64,000 nucleotides of DNA. Source: Candidatus Pelagibacter sp. (lineage in GTDB: Bacteria > Pseudomonadota > Alphaproteobacteria > Pelagibacterales > Pelagibacteraceae). Below the pieces are notes generated by a model, which saw only the letters and a program-made list of their open reading frames with translations, was not told the DNA's origin and searched no databases. Position numbers and translations under genes: made by a program. Within the stretch, counting starts at the first letter, position 1, and every line of letters begins with the position of its first letter. The stretch covers positions 1-64,000 of the forward strand of contig JAOINI010000003.1 in assembly GCA_028139285.1 (NCBI GenBank). Reading direction: 5' to 3'. Shown piece by piece: positions 1 through 7,727 of this stretch.

Positions 1-73
1 AAAAGTCCGTAATTTTTTTGTCAGCGAGTATTTTTTTAATTGCTGCTTTATTGATATCTTCAATGTTTTTCAT
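1..73 (-). CDS. rplS: 50S ribosomal protein L19, N-terminal fragment
   Basis: This is only the first 24 codons of a gene that continues beyond the left edge. The minus strand from 73 reads MKNIEDINKAAIKK followed by ILADKKITDF, which resembles the L19 N-terminus just before its conserved FxxGD segment. L19 sits at the interface of the 30S and 50S subunits. The ATG overlaps the last 14 nt of trmD, and the rpsP-trmD-rplS order is the usual bacterial one, so context carries much of the call. The fragment is too short to prove by sequence alone. Confidence 0.65.
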   Translation of the reverse strand, partial: MKNIEDINKAAIKKILADKKITDF

Positions 74-761
74 TTTTTTTCTCTAAATATTTTTTCCAAA
101 GATCAGGTCTCTGGCGACGTGTTATAGCCTCTGATTGAGATAAACGCCACCCTTTTATTTTAGCATGGTCACCTGAAAATAAGACCTCTGGCGGACTTTT
201 TCCTTCCCATTCCCTAGGTTTCGTATATTGAGGATATTCTAAGAGGTGATTTTCAAAACTCTCATCTTTAATAGAATTTTTATTTCCTAACACTCCGGGT
301 AATAATCTAATTATAGCATCTACAAAAACATAAGAAGCTGGTTCTCCACCTGAGAGAACAAAATCGCCTAAGCTATACTCTTCAATATTTCTTGTCTCTA
401 AAAGCCTCTGATCGACACCTTCAAAATGACCACAGATAAGGTTTAAGTTTTTCTCTATACTTAATGATCTAGCAACTTTTTGATCAAATTTTTTTCCTCT
501 TGGAGATAAGTAAATAATTTTTTCTCCTTTTTTTATATTCTTATCAAGAGCTGATGCTAATATATCAGGACGTAAAAGCATTCCACTTCCTCCTCCAAAA
601 GGAGTGTCGTCTACTGTACCTTGATTGTCTTTTGAATATTCTCTAATATTTATTACTTTCAAATTCCAAATTTTGTTTTCCCTCGCCTTTTTAAATATTC
701 CAACGTCCAAAGGACCAGGAAATAAATCTGGATATAAAGTAAAAATTTTTACTTCTAGCAT
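60..761 (-). CDS. trmD: tRNA (guanine-N1)-methyltransferase TrmD
   Basis: TrmD methylates G37 of tRNAs with SAM and so prevents +1 frameshifting. The 233 aa match the usual length. Visible family motifs are DDTPFGGGSGMLLRP near residue 51, LSPRGK near 85, the SAM-knot segments GHFEGVDQR and YSLGDFVLSGGE, and the C-terminal domain with GWRLSQSEAITRRQRPDLW. The gene lies 17 nt after rpsP and overlaps rplS, so it belongs to the ffh-rpsP-trmD-rplS operon. The processing gene rimM, which commonly sits between rpsP and trmD, is not here. Confidence 0.97.
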   Translation of the reverse strand: MLEVKIFTLYPDLFPGPLDVGIFKKARENKIWNLKVINIREYSKDNQGTVDDTPFGGGSGMLLRPDILASALDKNIKKGEKIIYLSPRGKKFDQKVARSLSIEKNLNLICGHFEGVDQRLLETRNIEEYSLGDFVLSGGEPASYVFVDAIIRLLPGVLGNKNSIKDESFENHLLEYPQYTKPREWEGKSPPEVLFSGDHAKIKGWRLSQSEAITRRQRPDLWKKYLEKKNEKH

Positions 762-778
762 CTCTTTTTACCTTTTGG

Positions 779-1288
779 TTAAGCCTTTTTCTCTTCCTTC
801 TTCGGCTCTTCCTTTTTAGCTTCTGCTTTAGGTTGTTCCTTCTTCGGCTCTTCCTTTTTAGCTTCTGCTTTAGGTTGTTCCTTTTTAGGATCCTCTTTTT
901 TTGCTTCAGCTTTTTGATCTGGCTTTTTACCGTCAGCTGCTGGAGCGTCTTTTTTAGTTTCTTCTTTTTTATCTCCCTCAGCTTTTTTTCTATCTTTTTT
1001 TGGTATTGCCTTTTGAGGATTGTTTCCAGGTTTTGGCATCGGTATTAACTGCACCTCTCCTAGTAATCTAGAAACTCTCATTGTTGGCTGAGCTCCTTTG
1101 CTCATCCAATATTTTACTCTTTCTGCTTCTACTTTTATTCTTTCCTTTTTATCTTTCGGAAGTAACGGATTGTAAGAGCCAATTTTTTCAATAAATTTTC
1201 CATCTCTTGGGTATCTACTGTCAGCAATTACAATTTTATAAATGGGTCTTTTTCTTACACCACCCATTGATAGTCTTATTCTTAACAT
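779..1288 (-). CDS. rpsP: 30S ribosomal protein S16 with long charged C-terminal tail
   Basis: S16 is a small-subunit protein bound to 16S rRNA early in assembly. Residues 1-85 are the normal domain (MLRIRLSMGG, ADSRYPRDGKFIEKIGSYNPLL, VKYWMSKGAQPT). S16 is usually about 80-100 aa, but this one has 169. The extra 75-80 residues are almost only K, E, A, P and Q, built of 14-residue units such as KAEAKKEEPKKEQP. Such tails are likely disordered. Their role is unknown, and length variation through repeat slippage is plausible. The gene starts 10 nt after ffh ends and precedes trmD by 17 nt. Confidence 0.96.
   Translation of the reverse strand: MLRIRLSMGGVRKRPIYKIVIADSRYPRDGKFIEKIGSYNPLLPKDKKERIKVEAERVKYWMSKGAQPTMRVSRLLGEVQLIPMPKPGNNPQKAIPKKDRKKAEGDKKEETKKDAPAADGKKPDQKAEAKKEDPKKEQPKAEAKKEEPKKEQPKAEAKKEEPKKEEKKA
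794..883. repeat. 42-bp tandem direct repeat inside rpsP
   Basis: Two copies of a 42-bp unit (794-835 and 836-877) are identical, and identity continues six bases into a third, divergent copy. The unit encodes a 14-residue K/E/A/P-rich repeat of the S16 tail. Perfect nucleotide identity, including third positions, points to recent duplication by slippage and not to old divergence. Confidence 0.93.
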
Positions 1289-1298
1289 TTTACACCTT

Positions 1299-2651
1299 TC
1301 ATTTTAGTTGATTTAGCATTTCATCTGGGATCATCCCCGATGGAATTTTTTTTCCTTGAGACATCTTTTTCATCATGTCTGACATCATTTTAAATTGTTT
1401 TAATAGTTTATTAATTTTTGAAACATCTACACCTGCTCCTTTAGAAATTCTTTTACGCCTTGATCCACTAATAATTTTTGGATTTTCTCTTTCATTTTTG
1501 GTCATTGATAAAATAATTGCTTCATTCTCCACTAACATTTTTTCATCTATATTTGCTTGATCCATTTTTGCTTTCATTTTATTCACTCCTGGCAACATAG
1601 ACATAACACCTTCCATTCCGCCCATTTTTTTCATTTGCCTTAATTGCGAAAGATATGAGTCCATTGTAAATATTCCTTTTTTTAATTCATCTTCTGTCTC
1701 TTTAATTTTTTCTTCACTTAAATCTTGTTGAGCTTTTTCTACTAATGTTACTACATCGCCCATTCCCAAGATTCTATTAGCTAGTCGGTCAGGGTGAAAT
1801 AGTTCAAGATCAGTGATTTTTTCTCCAACACCAATATACTTAATTGGTTTACCTGTTACATGTTTCATACTTAATGCTGCACCACCTCGAGCATCACCAT
1901 CAACTCGTGTAAGAATAATTCCAGAAAGATTAACAGCAGTGTCAAATTCTTTTGCAACATTTACAGCAATTTGCCCTGTCAACGAGTCAGCTACCAAAAT
2001 TGTTTCGGCTGGTTTTGTAATATCTTTGATTTGCTTTATCTCAGACATCATTGGTAAATCTATCTGAGTTCTTCCTGCAGTATCAAATATAATTACATCT
2101 GCGCCACTGAGATTAGCTGCATTTAATGCTCTTTTAGTAATGTCTATCGGTTGTTGCTTTTCAACAATAGGCAAACATTGAATTCCATTAGCTTCGGCAA
2201 GCAATTTAAGTTGTTCTTGAGCTGCTGGTCTATAAACATCTAAACTAACTAACATTACTTTTTTTTTAAAATTGTTCTCTATATTTTTAGCTAACTTTGC
2301 TGCAGAAGTTGTTTTGCCTGAACCCTGTAGTCCAACTAATAATAACGAGACCGGGGGGACAGCTTTGAAATTAAGCTCTTCATTTTTAGAACCTAAAATA
2401 TTTACAAGTTCATCGTAAACGATTTTAACTATCATCTGCCCAGCAGACGTTGATTTTATTATTTCTTTACCAATTGCTTTTGGTTTCACATTGGCTATAA
2501 ATTCTTTAGTGACTGGAAGAGCCACATCAGCCTCTAATAAAGCTAATCGTATCTCTTTTAAGCCAGAGTCAACTTGTTCCTCCGTCAATGAGGGAGCGCT
2601 CTTTAGTTTAGAAAAAATACTTTCTAATTTATTTGTTAAATTTTCAAACAT
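1299..2651 (-). CDS. ffh: Signal recognition particle protein Ffh (SRP54)
   Basis: Ffh is the GTPase that binds signal sequences and 4.5S RNA and delivers ribosomes to FtsY at the membrane. The order is an N domain (1-85), a GTPase G domain with P-loop GLQGSGKTT near 105, DTAGR near 190 and TRVDGDARGG near 250, and a methionine-rich M domain (MKKMGG, MLPGVNKMKAKM, KRISKGAG, MMKKMSQGKK). I start at the ATG at 2651 (MFENLTNKLE), the usual Ffh beginning, not at the ATG six codons upstream. It leads the operon with rpsP, trmD and rplS. Its receptor gene ftsY lies about 1 kb away on the opposite strand. Confidence 0.96.
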   Translation of the reverse strand: MFENLTNKLESIFSKLKSAPSLTEEQVDSGLKEIRLALLEADVALPVTKEFIANVKPKAIGKEIIKSTSAGQMIVKIVYDELVNILGSKNEELNFKAVPPVSLLLVGLQGSGKTTSAAKLAKNIENNFKKKVMLVSLDVYRPAAQEQLKLLAEANGIQCLPIVEKQQPIDITKRALNAANLSGADVIIFDTAGRTQIDLPMMSEIKQIKDITKPAETILVADSLTGQIAVNVAKEFDTAVNLSGIILTRVDGDARGGAALSMKHVTGKPIKYIGVGEKITDLELFHPDRLANRILGMGDVVTLVEKAQQDLSEEKIKETEDELKKGIFTMDSYLSQLRQMKKMGGMEGVMSMLPGVNKMKAKMDQANIDEKMLVENEAIILSMTKNERENPKIISGSRRKRISKGAGVDVSKINKLLKQFKMMSDMMKKMSQGKKIPSGMIPDEMLNQLK

Positions 2652-2675
2652 TTTTATAACGTCCAACACCTATCG

Positions 2676-2769
2676 CACTAGTGGGCGAACCTTCGCTGAC
2701 TAGTGTCGACACTCTTGTTTTCAAGAGCACCGCAAAAACAAGTGTATTTGCGGAAAGTTTGTGGAAACT
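2676..2769. other. GC-richer block of four hairpins between ffh and dapF (candidate structured RNA)
   Basis: Within the divergent ffh/dapF gap, four perfect stems follow one another: CACTAGT/ACTAGTG (2676-2682 with 2699-2705, enclosing GCGA/TCGC), CTCTTG-TTTT-CAAGAG (2712-2727), CCGCAAA/TTTGCGG (2730-2736 with 2747-2753) and AGTTT-GTGG-AAACT (2756-2769). The 10-bp palindrome GTGTCGACAC spans 2703-2712. The block is visibly richer in GC than nearby intergenic DNA, as RNA genes are in AT-rich genomes. It could be a leader of the ffh operon (minus), a leader of dapF (plus) or a free RNA. I cannot match it to a known family, and it lacks the SRP RNA core. Confidence 0.5.
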
Positions 2770-2815
2770 ACAATTTGGGGTTTTAAAAGTCAATGAATAA
2801 TTATACTAATCAAAT

Positions 2816-3634
2816 ATGGCAACGATTAACGCATATAAAATGGATGGATTGGGTAATGATTTCATTATTATCGATAGAAGATCAAATCCTATCAACTTGA
2901 GCAAAGATAAAATTATTGAGTTGGGAAAAAGAAGTAATATTGGTTTTGATCAAATAATTTTTATCGAAAAAGAAAAAGAGGATTCTTTTCCGATAACAAT
3001 TTTTAATTCTGACGGTGGTGAGGTAAGTGCCTGTGGCAATGGTTCGAGATGTGTTGCCTACCTTTTGAGTAAAAATTTAAATGCTAACCAAATTAAATTA
3101 AAAACAAGTAATCGGGTTCTTAATGCCAAAATTGTTGATAATTTAATGGTGGAACTTGAGATGGGAAAAGCTTTATTTAGTTTTGAGGATATTCCGTTAT
3201 CAAAAACAATAAATCCTGCAGACGTTTCACTAGATATTAAAGGCCAAAAGTTTACTGGTGGATTTTGTCTAAATGTGGGAAATCCTCATATAGTTTTTTT
3301 TGTAGACGATTGTTTAAAATACGATTTGAAAGTAATAGGGCCTTTAATTGAAAATCATGAATTATTTCCTGAGAAGACTAACGTAACGTTTGCTCAAATT
3401 TTAGATAAAAGAAATATTTTAGTAAATGTTTGGGAAAGAGGTGCTGGTCTAACTAAGGCGTGTGGAACAGCAGCTTGTGCGACCGCTGTTGCAGGAAACA
3501 AAAATAAGTTAGTAGAAAATAAAGTTGCTATTAAGTTTAAAGAGGGAGTCTTAAATATAGTTTTAGATGAAAAAAATAATATATTTATGACTGGACCAGT
3601 GTCAGAAATAAAAAATATAAAAGTAGAAATATAA
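2816..3634 (+). CDS. dapF: Diaminopimelate epimerase
   Basis: DapF converts LL- to meso-diaminopimelate for lysine and peptidoglycan synthesis, using two cysteines as acid and base without a cofactor. Both are visible: Cys73 in SACGNGSRCVAY and Cys216 in TKACGTAACATA. The N-terminus MDGLGNDFIIID and the segment GNPHIVFFVDD are typical, and 272 aa is a normal length. It is the first gene of a rightward pair with ftsY, whose start follows the dapF stop by one base. A TATACT -10-like word lies about 15 nt upstream of the ATG. Confidence 0.97.
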   Translation: MATINAYKMDGLGNDFIIIDRRSNPINLSKDKIIELGKRSNIGFDQIIFIEKEKEDSFPITIFNSDGGEVSACGNGSRCVAYLLSKNLNANQIKLKTSNRVLNAKIVDNLMVELEMGKALFSFEDIPLSKTINPADVSLDIKGQKFTGGFCLNVGNPHIVFFVDDCLKYDLKVIGPLIENHELFPEKTNVTFAQILDKRNILVNVWERGAGLTKACGTAACATAVAGNKNKLVENKVAIKFKEGVLNIVLDEKNNIFMTGPVSEIKNIKVEI

Positions 3635-3635
3635 A

Positions 3636-4556
3636 ATGGGAATTTTTGATAAGTTTAAATCAGGACTTGGAAAAAGTTCATCAAGTCTTACAGATGGCTT
3701 TAAAAATATATTTTCTAAAAAAAAGATTGATTCAACTATTCTTGAAGAATTTGAAGAATTAATCATTTCATCTGATGCTGGTGTTGATGTTGCTAAAGAA
3801 CTTAGGAAAGATTTTGAGAACTTAAAAGTTGATAAAAAATTAGATAATCACAAAGAAATTTTGAAACTTTTAGCTGATAAGTTAGCAATAAATCTTCAGA
3901 AGTATGAAAAAGACTTAAGTTTAATGGGAAACGCAAAATCTTCTGTGATCGTTGTGTCAGGTGTAAACGGTGTGGGAAAAACAACCAGTATTGGTAAACT
4001 TGGGAAATATTTTAAAGACAATAATAGATCTGTTGTCTTTGGAGCTGCAGATACATTTAGAGCAGCAGCCATAGATCAGCTACAAGTTTGGGCTGCAAAA
4101 GTAAAAGTAGATATAATTAAATCAGAGATAAATAGTGATCCGGCCTCAGTTGCCTTCAAAACTGCTGAATTTGCAAAAAAAAATGAAATTGATGTTGCTT
4201 TGATTGATACAGCAGGAAGGCTGCAAAATAAAAAAAATTTAATGGAAGAATACAAAAAAATTATTAATGTCTTGAAAAAAATTGATGATTCTTTTCCAAA
4301 TGAAGTAATTCTAGTTCTTGATGCAACTACTGGCCAAAATGCATTAAATCAAGTTGAAGAGTTTAGTAAAATACATAATCTAACGGGGCTAATAATTACA
4401 AAACTTGATAGCACTGCCAAAGGCGGGGTAGTCCTTGCTATTTGTAAGAAGTATAATTTACCTATTGTTGCAATCGGAATGGGAGAAAAAGAAGATGACT
4501 TACAACCTTTCAATGCTGAATATTTTTCAAAAGCTCTTTTAGGTATTGAAACCTAA
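3636..4556 (+). CDS. ftsY: SRP receptor GTPase FtsY
   Basis: FtsY is the membrane-associated receptor for the Ffh-ribosome complex. At 306 aa it is nearly only the NG domain and lacks the long acidic A domain of E. coli FtsY, as in many alphaproteobacteria. The N domain includes the start MGIFDKFKSGLGKSSSS and LEEFEELIISSDAG. GTPase motifs are GVNGVGKTTSIGKL near 108, DTFRAAAIDQL, DTAGRLQNK, and TKLDSTAKGG near 257. It is probably cotranscribed with dapF. Its 3' end overlaps the convergent hydrolase gene by 18 bp inside a hairpin. Confidence 0.97.
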   Translation: MGIFDKFKSGLGKSSSSLTDGFKNIFSKKKIDSTILEEFEELIISSDAGVDVAKELRKDFENLKVDKKLDNHKEILKLLADKLAINLQKYEKDLSLMGNAKSSVIVVSGVNGVGKTTSIGKLGKYFKDNNRSVVFGAADTFRAAAIDQLQVWAAKVKVDIIKSEINSDPASVAFKTAEFAKKNEIDVALIDTAGRLQNKKNLMEEYKKIINVLKKIDDSFPNEVILVLDATTGQNALNQVEEFSKIHNLTGLIITKLDSTAKGGVVLAICKKYNLPIVAIGMGEKEDDLQPFNAEYFSKALLGIET

Positions 4557-4558
4557 AA
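4537..4558. terminator. Hairpin spanning both stop codons of convergent ftsY and hydrolase genes
   Basis: TTTTAGGT (4537-4544) pairs perfectly with ACCTAAAA (4551-4558) around a 6-nt loop. The two convergent stop codons lie inside the two arms. The arms themselves supply the U-rich side on both strands, so a short bidirectional terminator is plausible, but the trailing T-tract is weak. Confidence 0.4.
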
Positions 4559-5342
4559 ATTTTCTCAAAGCATTCATTAGTTGATCATTAAATTCCATCA
4601 TATGATCGTCGTTATCGGAAAAGTAATTGAATTTTGGATTATTGGCCTTCTCAAATAATTCTACACCCATTTTAAAAGGAACAACGTCATCTTTCTTACC
4701 GTGCATAATTAAAATAGGAATATTTATACTCTTAATCTTTTTTAAAGAGTCGTACCTGTCTTTAATCAATAAATCGATAGGTAAATAGGGATAATAAATT
4801 TTTGCTGCATCTGCGATTGAGGTAAAAGGTGACTCTAAAACAATGCCTGAAAAAGAATTGTCCTGGCCCAACTCTGTAGCAACACCTGTGCCTAATGACT
4901 CACCATATAAAATTATATTTTTATTAATTACTCCAGTATTATTAAGCCATTCAACAGATTTTCTAGCATCATTGTACAAATTTTTCTCTGTTGGTTCGCC
5001 TAGATTACCACTGAACCCTCTCCATGAAATAATAAGAATATTTACATTTAATTTATTTAACTCATTAAGTTTATGAACCCTATTGGTTAGATCACCTGCA
5101 TTACCATGGAAGTATAAAATTGTTTTATATTTTTTTAAGTCTTTTTCCAAAAACCACGATTTAAGTTTTATATCTTTATCAACCCCAATAAAAACTTCTT
5201 TATATTCAAATTGAATTTCATCTCCCGTGTAGTTATTTTCACTTGGGTGATAAAGTAATTTTCTTTGGTACAAATAAGTGAAAAGTACAATTATAATGTA
5301 AGCTAATGTAATTGACGATAAAGCTAAATAAAGATACTTCAT
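4539..5342 (-). CDS. Membrane-anchored alpha/beta hydrolase (ABHD13/Bem46-like)
   Basis: A hydrophobic N-terminal segment (about residues 4-24) is followed by an alpha/beta hydrolase fold. The oxyanion segment is YFHGNAGD (about 79-86). The nucleophile elbow is YGESLGTG, with Ser near 149. An aspartate lies in HGKKDDVVPF and a histidine near the end in DNDDHMMEF. These complete a Ser-Asp-His triad typical of Bem46/ABHD13-like serine hydrolases. The substrate is unknown. The start overlaps the EamA transporter stop by 4 nt, so the two are translationally coupled. Confidence 0.8.
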   Translation of the reverse strand: MKYLYLALSSITLAYIIIVLFTYLYQRKLLYHPSENNYTGDEIQFEYKEVFIGVDKDIKLKSWFLEKDLKKYKTILYFHGNAGDLTNRVHKLNELNKLNVNILIISWRGFSGNLGEPTEKNLYNDARKSVEWLNNTGVINKNIILYGESLGTGVATELGQDNSFSGIVLESPFTSIADAAKIYYPYLPIDLLIKDRYDSLKKIKSINIPILIMHGKKDDVVPFKMGVELFEKANNPKFNYFSDNDDHMMEFNDQLMNALRKFLGFNT

Positions 5343-6241
5343 ACTTTTTTTCTAGCGAAATAAACTCCAGTAAAAACTAATAAACCACCTAAATAATGAA
5401 AACTTAAGAGAGGTTCTTCAAAAATTATAATTCCAAAGATAGATCCATAAACTGCGAATAAATATAAAGTAAACCCAGCAAAGGATGCGCCTACATATTT
5501 TTGTAACCGTGTATATAAGGAGAAAGCAATAATACTAGGTGAAATAGCAGCAAAAACAATCCAGAACAAAAATGTCTGATTATAATTTGTCTTAGCAAAA
5601 TAAATATTTTCTAAAATAAAAAATGGGAAAAGCGATATAAATCCAAACATTGCGATTAAAGTAAATCGAGCCATTAAACTAAATTTTGATTTCCAATTTA
5701 ATAAATAAATTGAGTAAAGAGCCCAACCTAAAGCTGCTCCCAAAACCCATAAGTCACCTATTGTAAAATTTAGGTTTATTAAAAAATCTAAATTACCTTT
5801 AGATATAATTGTAAAAACACCTGCAATACAAATAAATAAGCCTAATAATCTAAAAAAATTAATTTTTTCTTTAAAGAATAAAATCGATAAAAAAATTATT
5901 ATTACTGGTGAAGATGTATAGATTATACCAATATTTGCCATTGTTGTTGTCATGCCTGCAAGATTTGGAAAAGCCCCACATATACCGCAACCCATTGAGC
6001 CTAAGAAAAAAAGCTTAAAAAACTCTTTATTAAAGTATTTTTTATTTTTTAAGATTTCGTTAAAAAAAAATGGAAATAATATAGTGAATACTGTAAGCCA
6101 TCGCCAAAATGCTAGAGAAATAGGAGGTACTGACTCAACGCCACCTCTTGCTACAATAGTGTTTGTAGCCATAAAAATTGGCTGGATTAACAAAAGTAAA
6201 TAAGGAGCGTAAGGATTATTTTTTGTCAATGAAGGCTTCAT
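5339..6241 (-). CDS. EamA/DMT-family inner-membrane transporter
   Basis: About ten hydrophobic helices over 300 aa with an internal two-fold repeat mark this as a drug/metabolite transporter (EamA) protein. Features include the first-helix segment QPIFMATNTIVARGG, LAFWRW near 45, the GDLWVLGAALGWALYSIYLL segment opening the second half, and the closing GGLLVFTGVYFARKK. Members export amino acids, purines or other metabolites, and the substrate cannot be read here. It overlaps the small membrane protein upstream by 26 nt and the hydrolase downstream by 4 nt. Confidence 0.9.
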   Translation of the reverse strand: MKPSLTKNNPYAPYLLLLIQPIFMATNTIVARGGVESVPPISLAFWRWLTVFTILFPFFFNEILKNKKYFNKEFFKLFFLGSMGCGICGAFPNLAGMTTTMANIGIIYTSSPVIIIFLSILFFKEKINFFRLLGLFICIAGVFTIISKGNLDFLINLNFTIGDLWVLGAALGWALYSIYLLNWKSKFSLMARFTLIAMFGFISLFPFFILENIYFAKTNYNQTFLFWIVFAAISPSIIAFSLYTRLQKYVGASFAGFTLYLFAVYGSIFGIIIFEEPLLSFHYLGGLLVFTGVYFARKKV

Positions 6242-6395
6242 AGAACATCATTACAATTACCATACCCATTAAAATATAAACAGGAAGCACATCAAAAAAT
6301 CCTATCATCATTGATCTAGTTAGTGTTGTGGCTAAACCAATTAAAAAAAGGGTACAGAGACCAACGCCAATTATTATTGTAATTTTATCCTTCAT
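6216..6395 (-). CDS. Small two-helix membrane protein, unknown function
   Basis: About 59 aa with two hydrophobic segments (KITIIIGVGLCTLFLIGLA and LPVYILMGMVIVMMFYEAF) and a basic C-terminus, so it is probably a two-pass membrane peptide. I prefer the ATG at 6395 over the one six codons upstream because it shortens the overlap with the amidase. It still overlaps the amidase by 11 nt and the transporter by 26 nt. Conservation of such overlaps would support it. I do not recognise the family. A partner role for the EamA transporter is possible but unproven. Confidence 0.55.
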   Translation of the reverse strand: MKDKITIIIGVGLCTLFLIGLATTLTRSMMIGFFDVLPVYILMGMVIVMMFYEAFIDKK

Positions 6396-7719
6396 CTCTA
6401 CAATTTTTCTCAAGCCAGTTAGCTGTACCTAAAAATCTTAAATCATCAAGTTTATCACCAACTAACTGAACTCCTAATGGTAAGTCATTTTCGCCTGTAA
6501 GTAAAGGTAATGAAATTGTGGGCAAGCCAAGATAAGTCCAGATTTTTTGGAAGTCCGCACTTCCAGTAGATTTTAATCCTTTGTCAGCAACTCCACTTGA
6601 TGATGGAGTAATAATTCCGTGGTAATCTTCAAAAACTTCTTTATAAGACTCATAACTTTGTTTCATAAAATCTGAAGCATCACCATATTCTTTTGCTGAA
6701 TATTTTAATCCTCTTGAGATAGCTTCTCTCATTTCTTTTGAAAGTTTAGTTTTATCTTTTTTATAATAAACTTGAAAATTATTTGCCATATCAACTTCAT
6801 GAATGATTTGATGATACTTTGGAATATCGTCAAAGTATGACGGTGTATCAAACACCTCTATGTTTTTTTTTAAGTTTTTAATTAAATATTCAAAAGCTTG
6901 CTGTGATTTTTTATTTATATTTTTCCAATTTTTAGTTTTATAAAAAATAAACTTTGGATCAAAAACTGGTCCTTTCTCACATTCCTGAATCATGTTATCA
7001 GCAGCGAAATAAATTGTTGAGGGGTCGTGTAAATCTTTTCTAATTAGTGATTTGGCTAATAATGCAACATCTTTTACATTTTTTCCAAATACGCCCATAG
7101 TATCGAGTTTATCTGAAACTTTTAAAACACCGTTTCTAGAGATTAATCCATACGAGGGTTTATATCCAACTACACCACAATATGATGCTGGTCTAATTAC
7201 TGATCCACCTGTTTGAGAACCAACTGATAAAGGCGCCATATGTGACGCAACTACAGCTGCTGAGCCGCTTGATGATCCTCCTGGTGTTCTTGAATAATCA
7301 TGAGGATTTTTTGTTTTAGACGGATGTATATATGCAAGTTCACAAGTAACAGTTTTGCCCATGATAATTGCCCCTGAATTTTTTAATAGGTTTACGATTT
7401 CCGAGTCTTGTGAATTAGACATTTTTTTTCTAAAGACTGTCCCACATTCAGTTGGCATATCATAAGTACCTATAATATCCTTGATTGCAACTGGCATACC
7501 GTGCAATGGCCCGAGGGGTTTTCCAGATTTTCTATAAGTGTCCGCTTCTTCAGCTTTTTCTAATAAAAGTTTTTTGTCTAAAAATTGCCAAGCCTGGACG
7601 TCTTTTTCAAATTTTTTAATCCTATCTAAATAAGCTTTGCAAAGATCTAATGAAGAAATTTCACCAGAATGAAGTTTTTGCGACAAATCGTAAGCACTTA
7701 AAGAAGTAACGTCTATCAT
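6385..7719 (-). CDS. Amidase-signature family hydrolase
   Basis: At 444 aa this carries the amidase signature: catalytic Lys80 in PVAIKD, the glycine/serine loop GGSSSGSAA near 148 containing the cis-serine, and nucleophile Ser173 in GSQTGGSVIRPA. That is the full Lys-cisSer-Ser triad. It could be mistaken for GatA, but the C-terminal half (for example GVADKGLKSTGSADFQ, LPLGVQLVG) and isolation from gatB/gatC suggest a stand-alone amidase that releases ammonia from an amide. It lies 8 nt after dctM, so its substrate may enter through the TRAP system. That link is inference. Confidence 0.88.
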   Translation of the reverse strand: MIDVTSLSAYDLSQKLHSGEISSLDLCKAYLDRIKKFEKDVQAWQFLDKKLLLEKAEEADTYRKSGKPLGPLHGMPVAIKDIIGTYDMPTECGTVFRKKMSNSQDSEIVNLLKNSGAIIMGKTVTCELAYIHPSKTKNPHDYSRTPGGSSSGSAAVVASHMAPLSVGSQTGGSVIRPASYCGVVGYKPSYGLISRNGVLKVSDKLDTMGVFGKNVKDVALLAKSLIRKDLHDPSTIYFAADNMIQECEKGPVFDPKFIFYKTKNWKNINKKSQQAFEYLIKNLKKNIEVFDTPSYFDDIPKYHQIIHEVDMANNFQVYYKKDKTKLSKEMREAISRGLKYSAKEYGDASDFMKQSYESYKEVFEDYHGIITPSSSGVADKGLKSTGSADFQKIWTYLGLPTISLPLLTGENDLPLGVQLVGDKLDDLRFLGTANWLEKNCRDEG

Positions 7720-7727
7720 TTAAATTG

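Noticed and set aside
2676..2769. 4.5S/SRP RNA gene next to ffh
   Set aside because: Neither strand contains the conserved GGAA tetraloop and GGAAGGNAGCAGCC-type core. The hairpins are separate and not one long rod.
6385..7719. GatA subunit of the glutamyl-tRNA amidotransferase
   Set aside because: It has the amidase signature, but gatB and gatC are absent and the C-terminal half and context fit a stand-alone amidase better.
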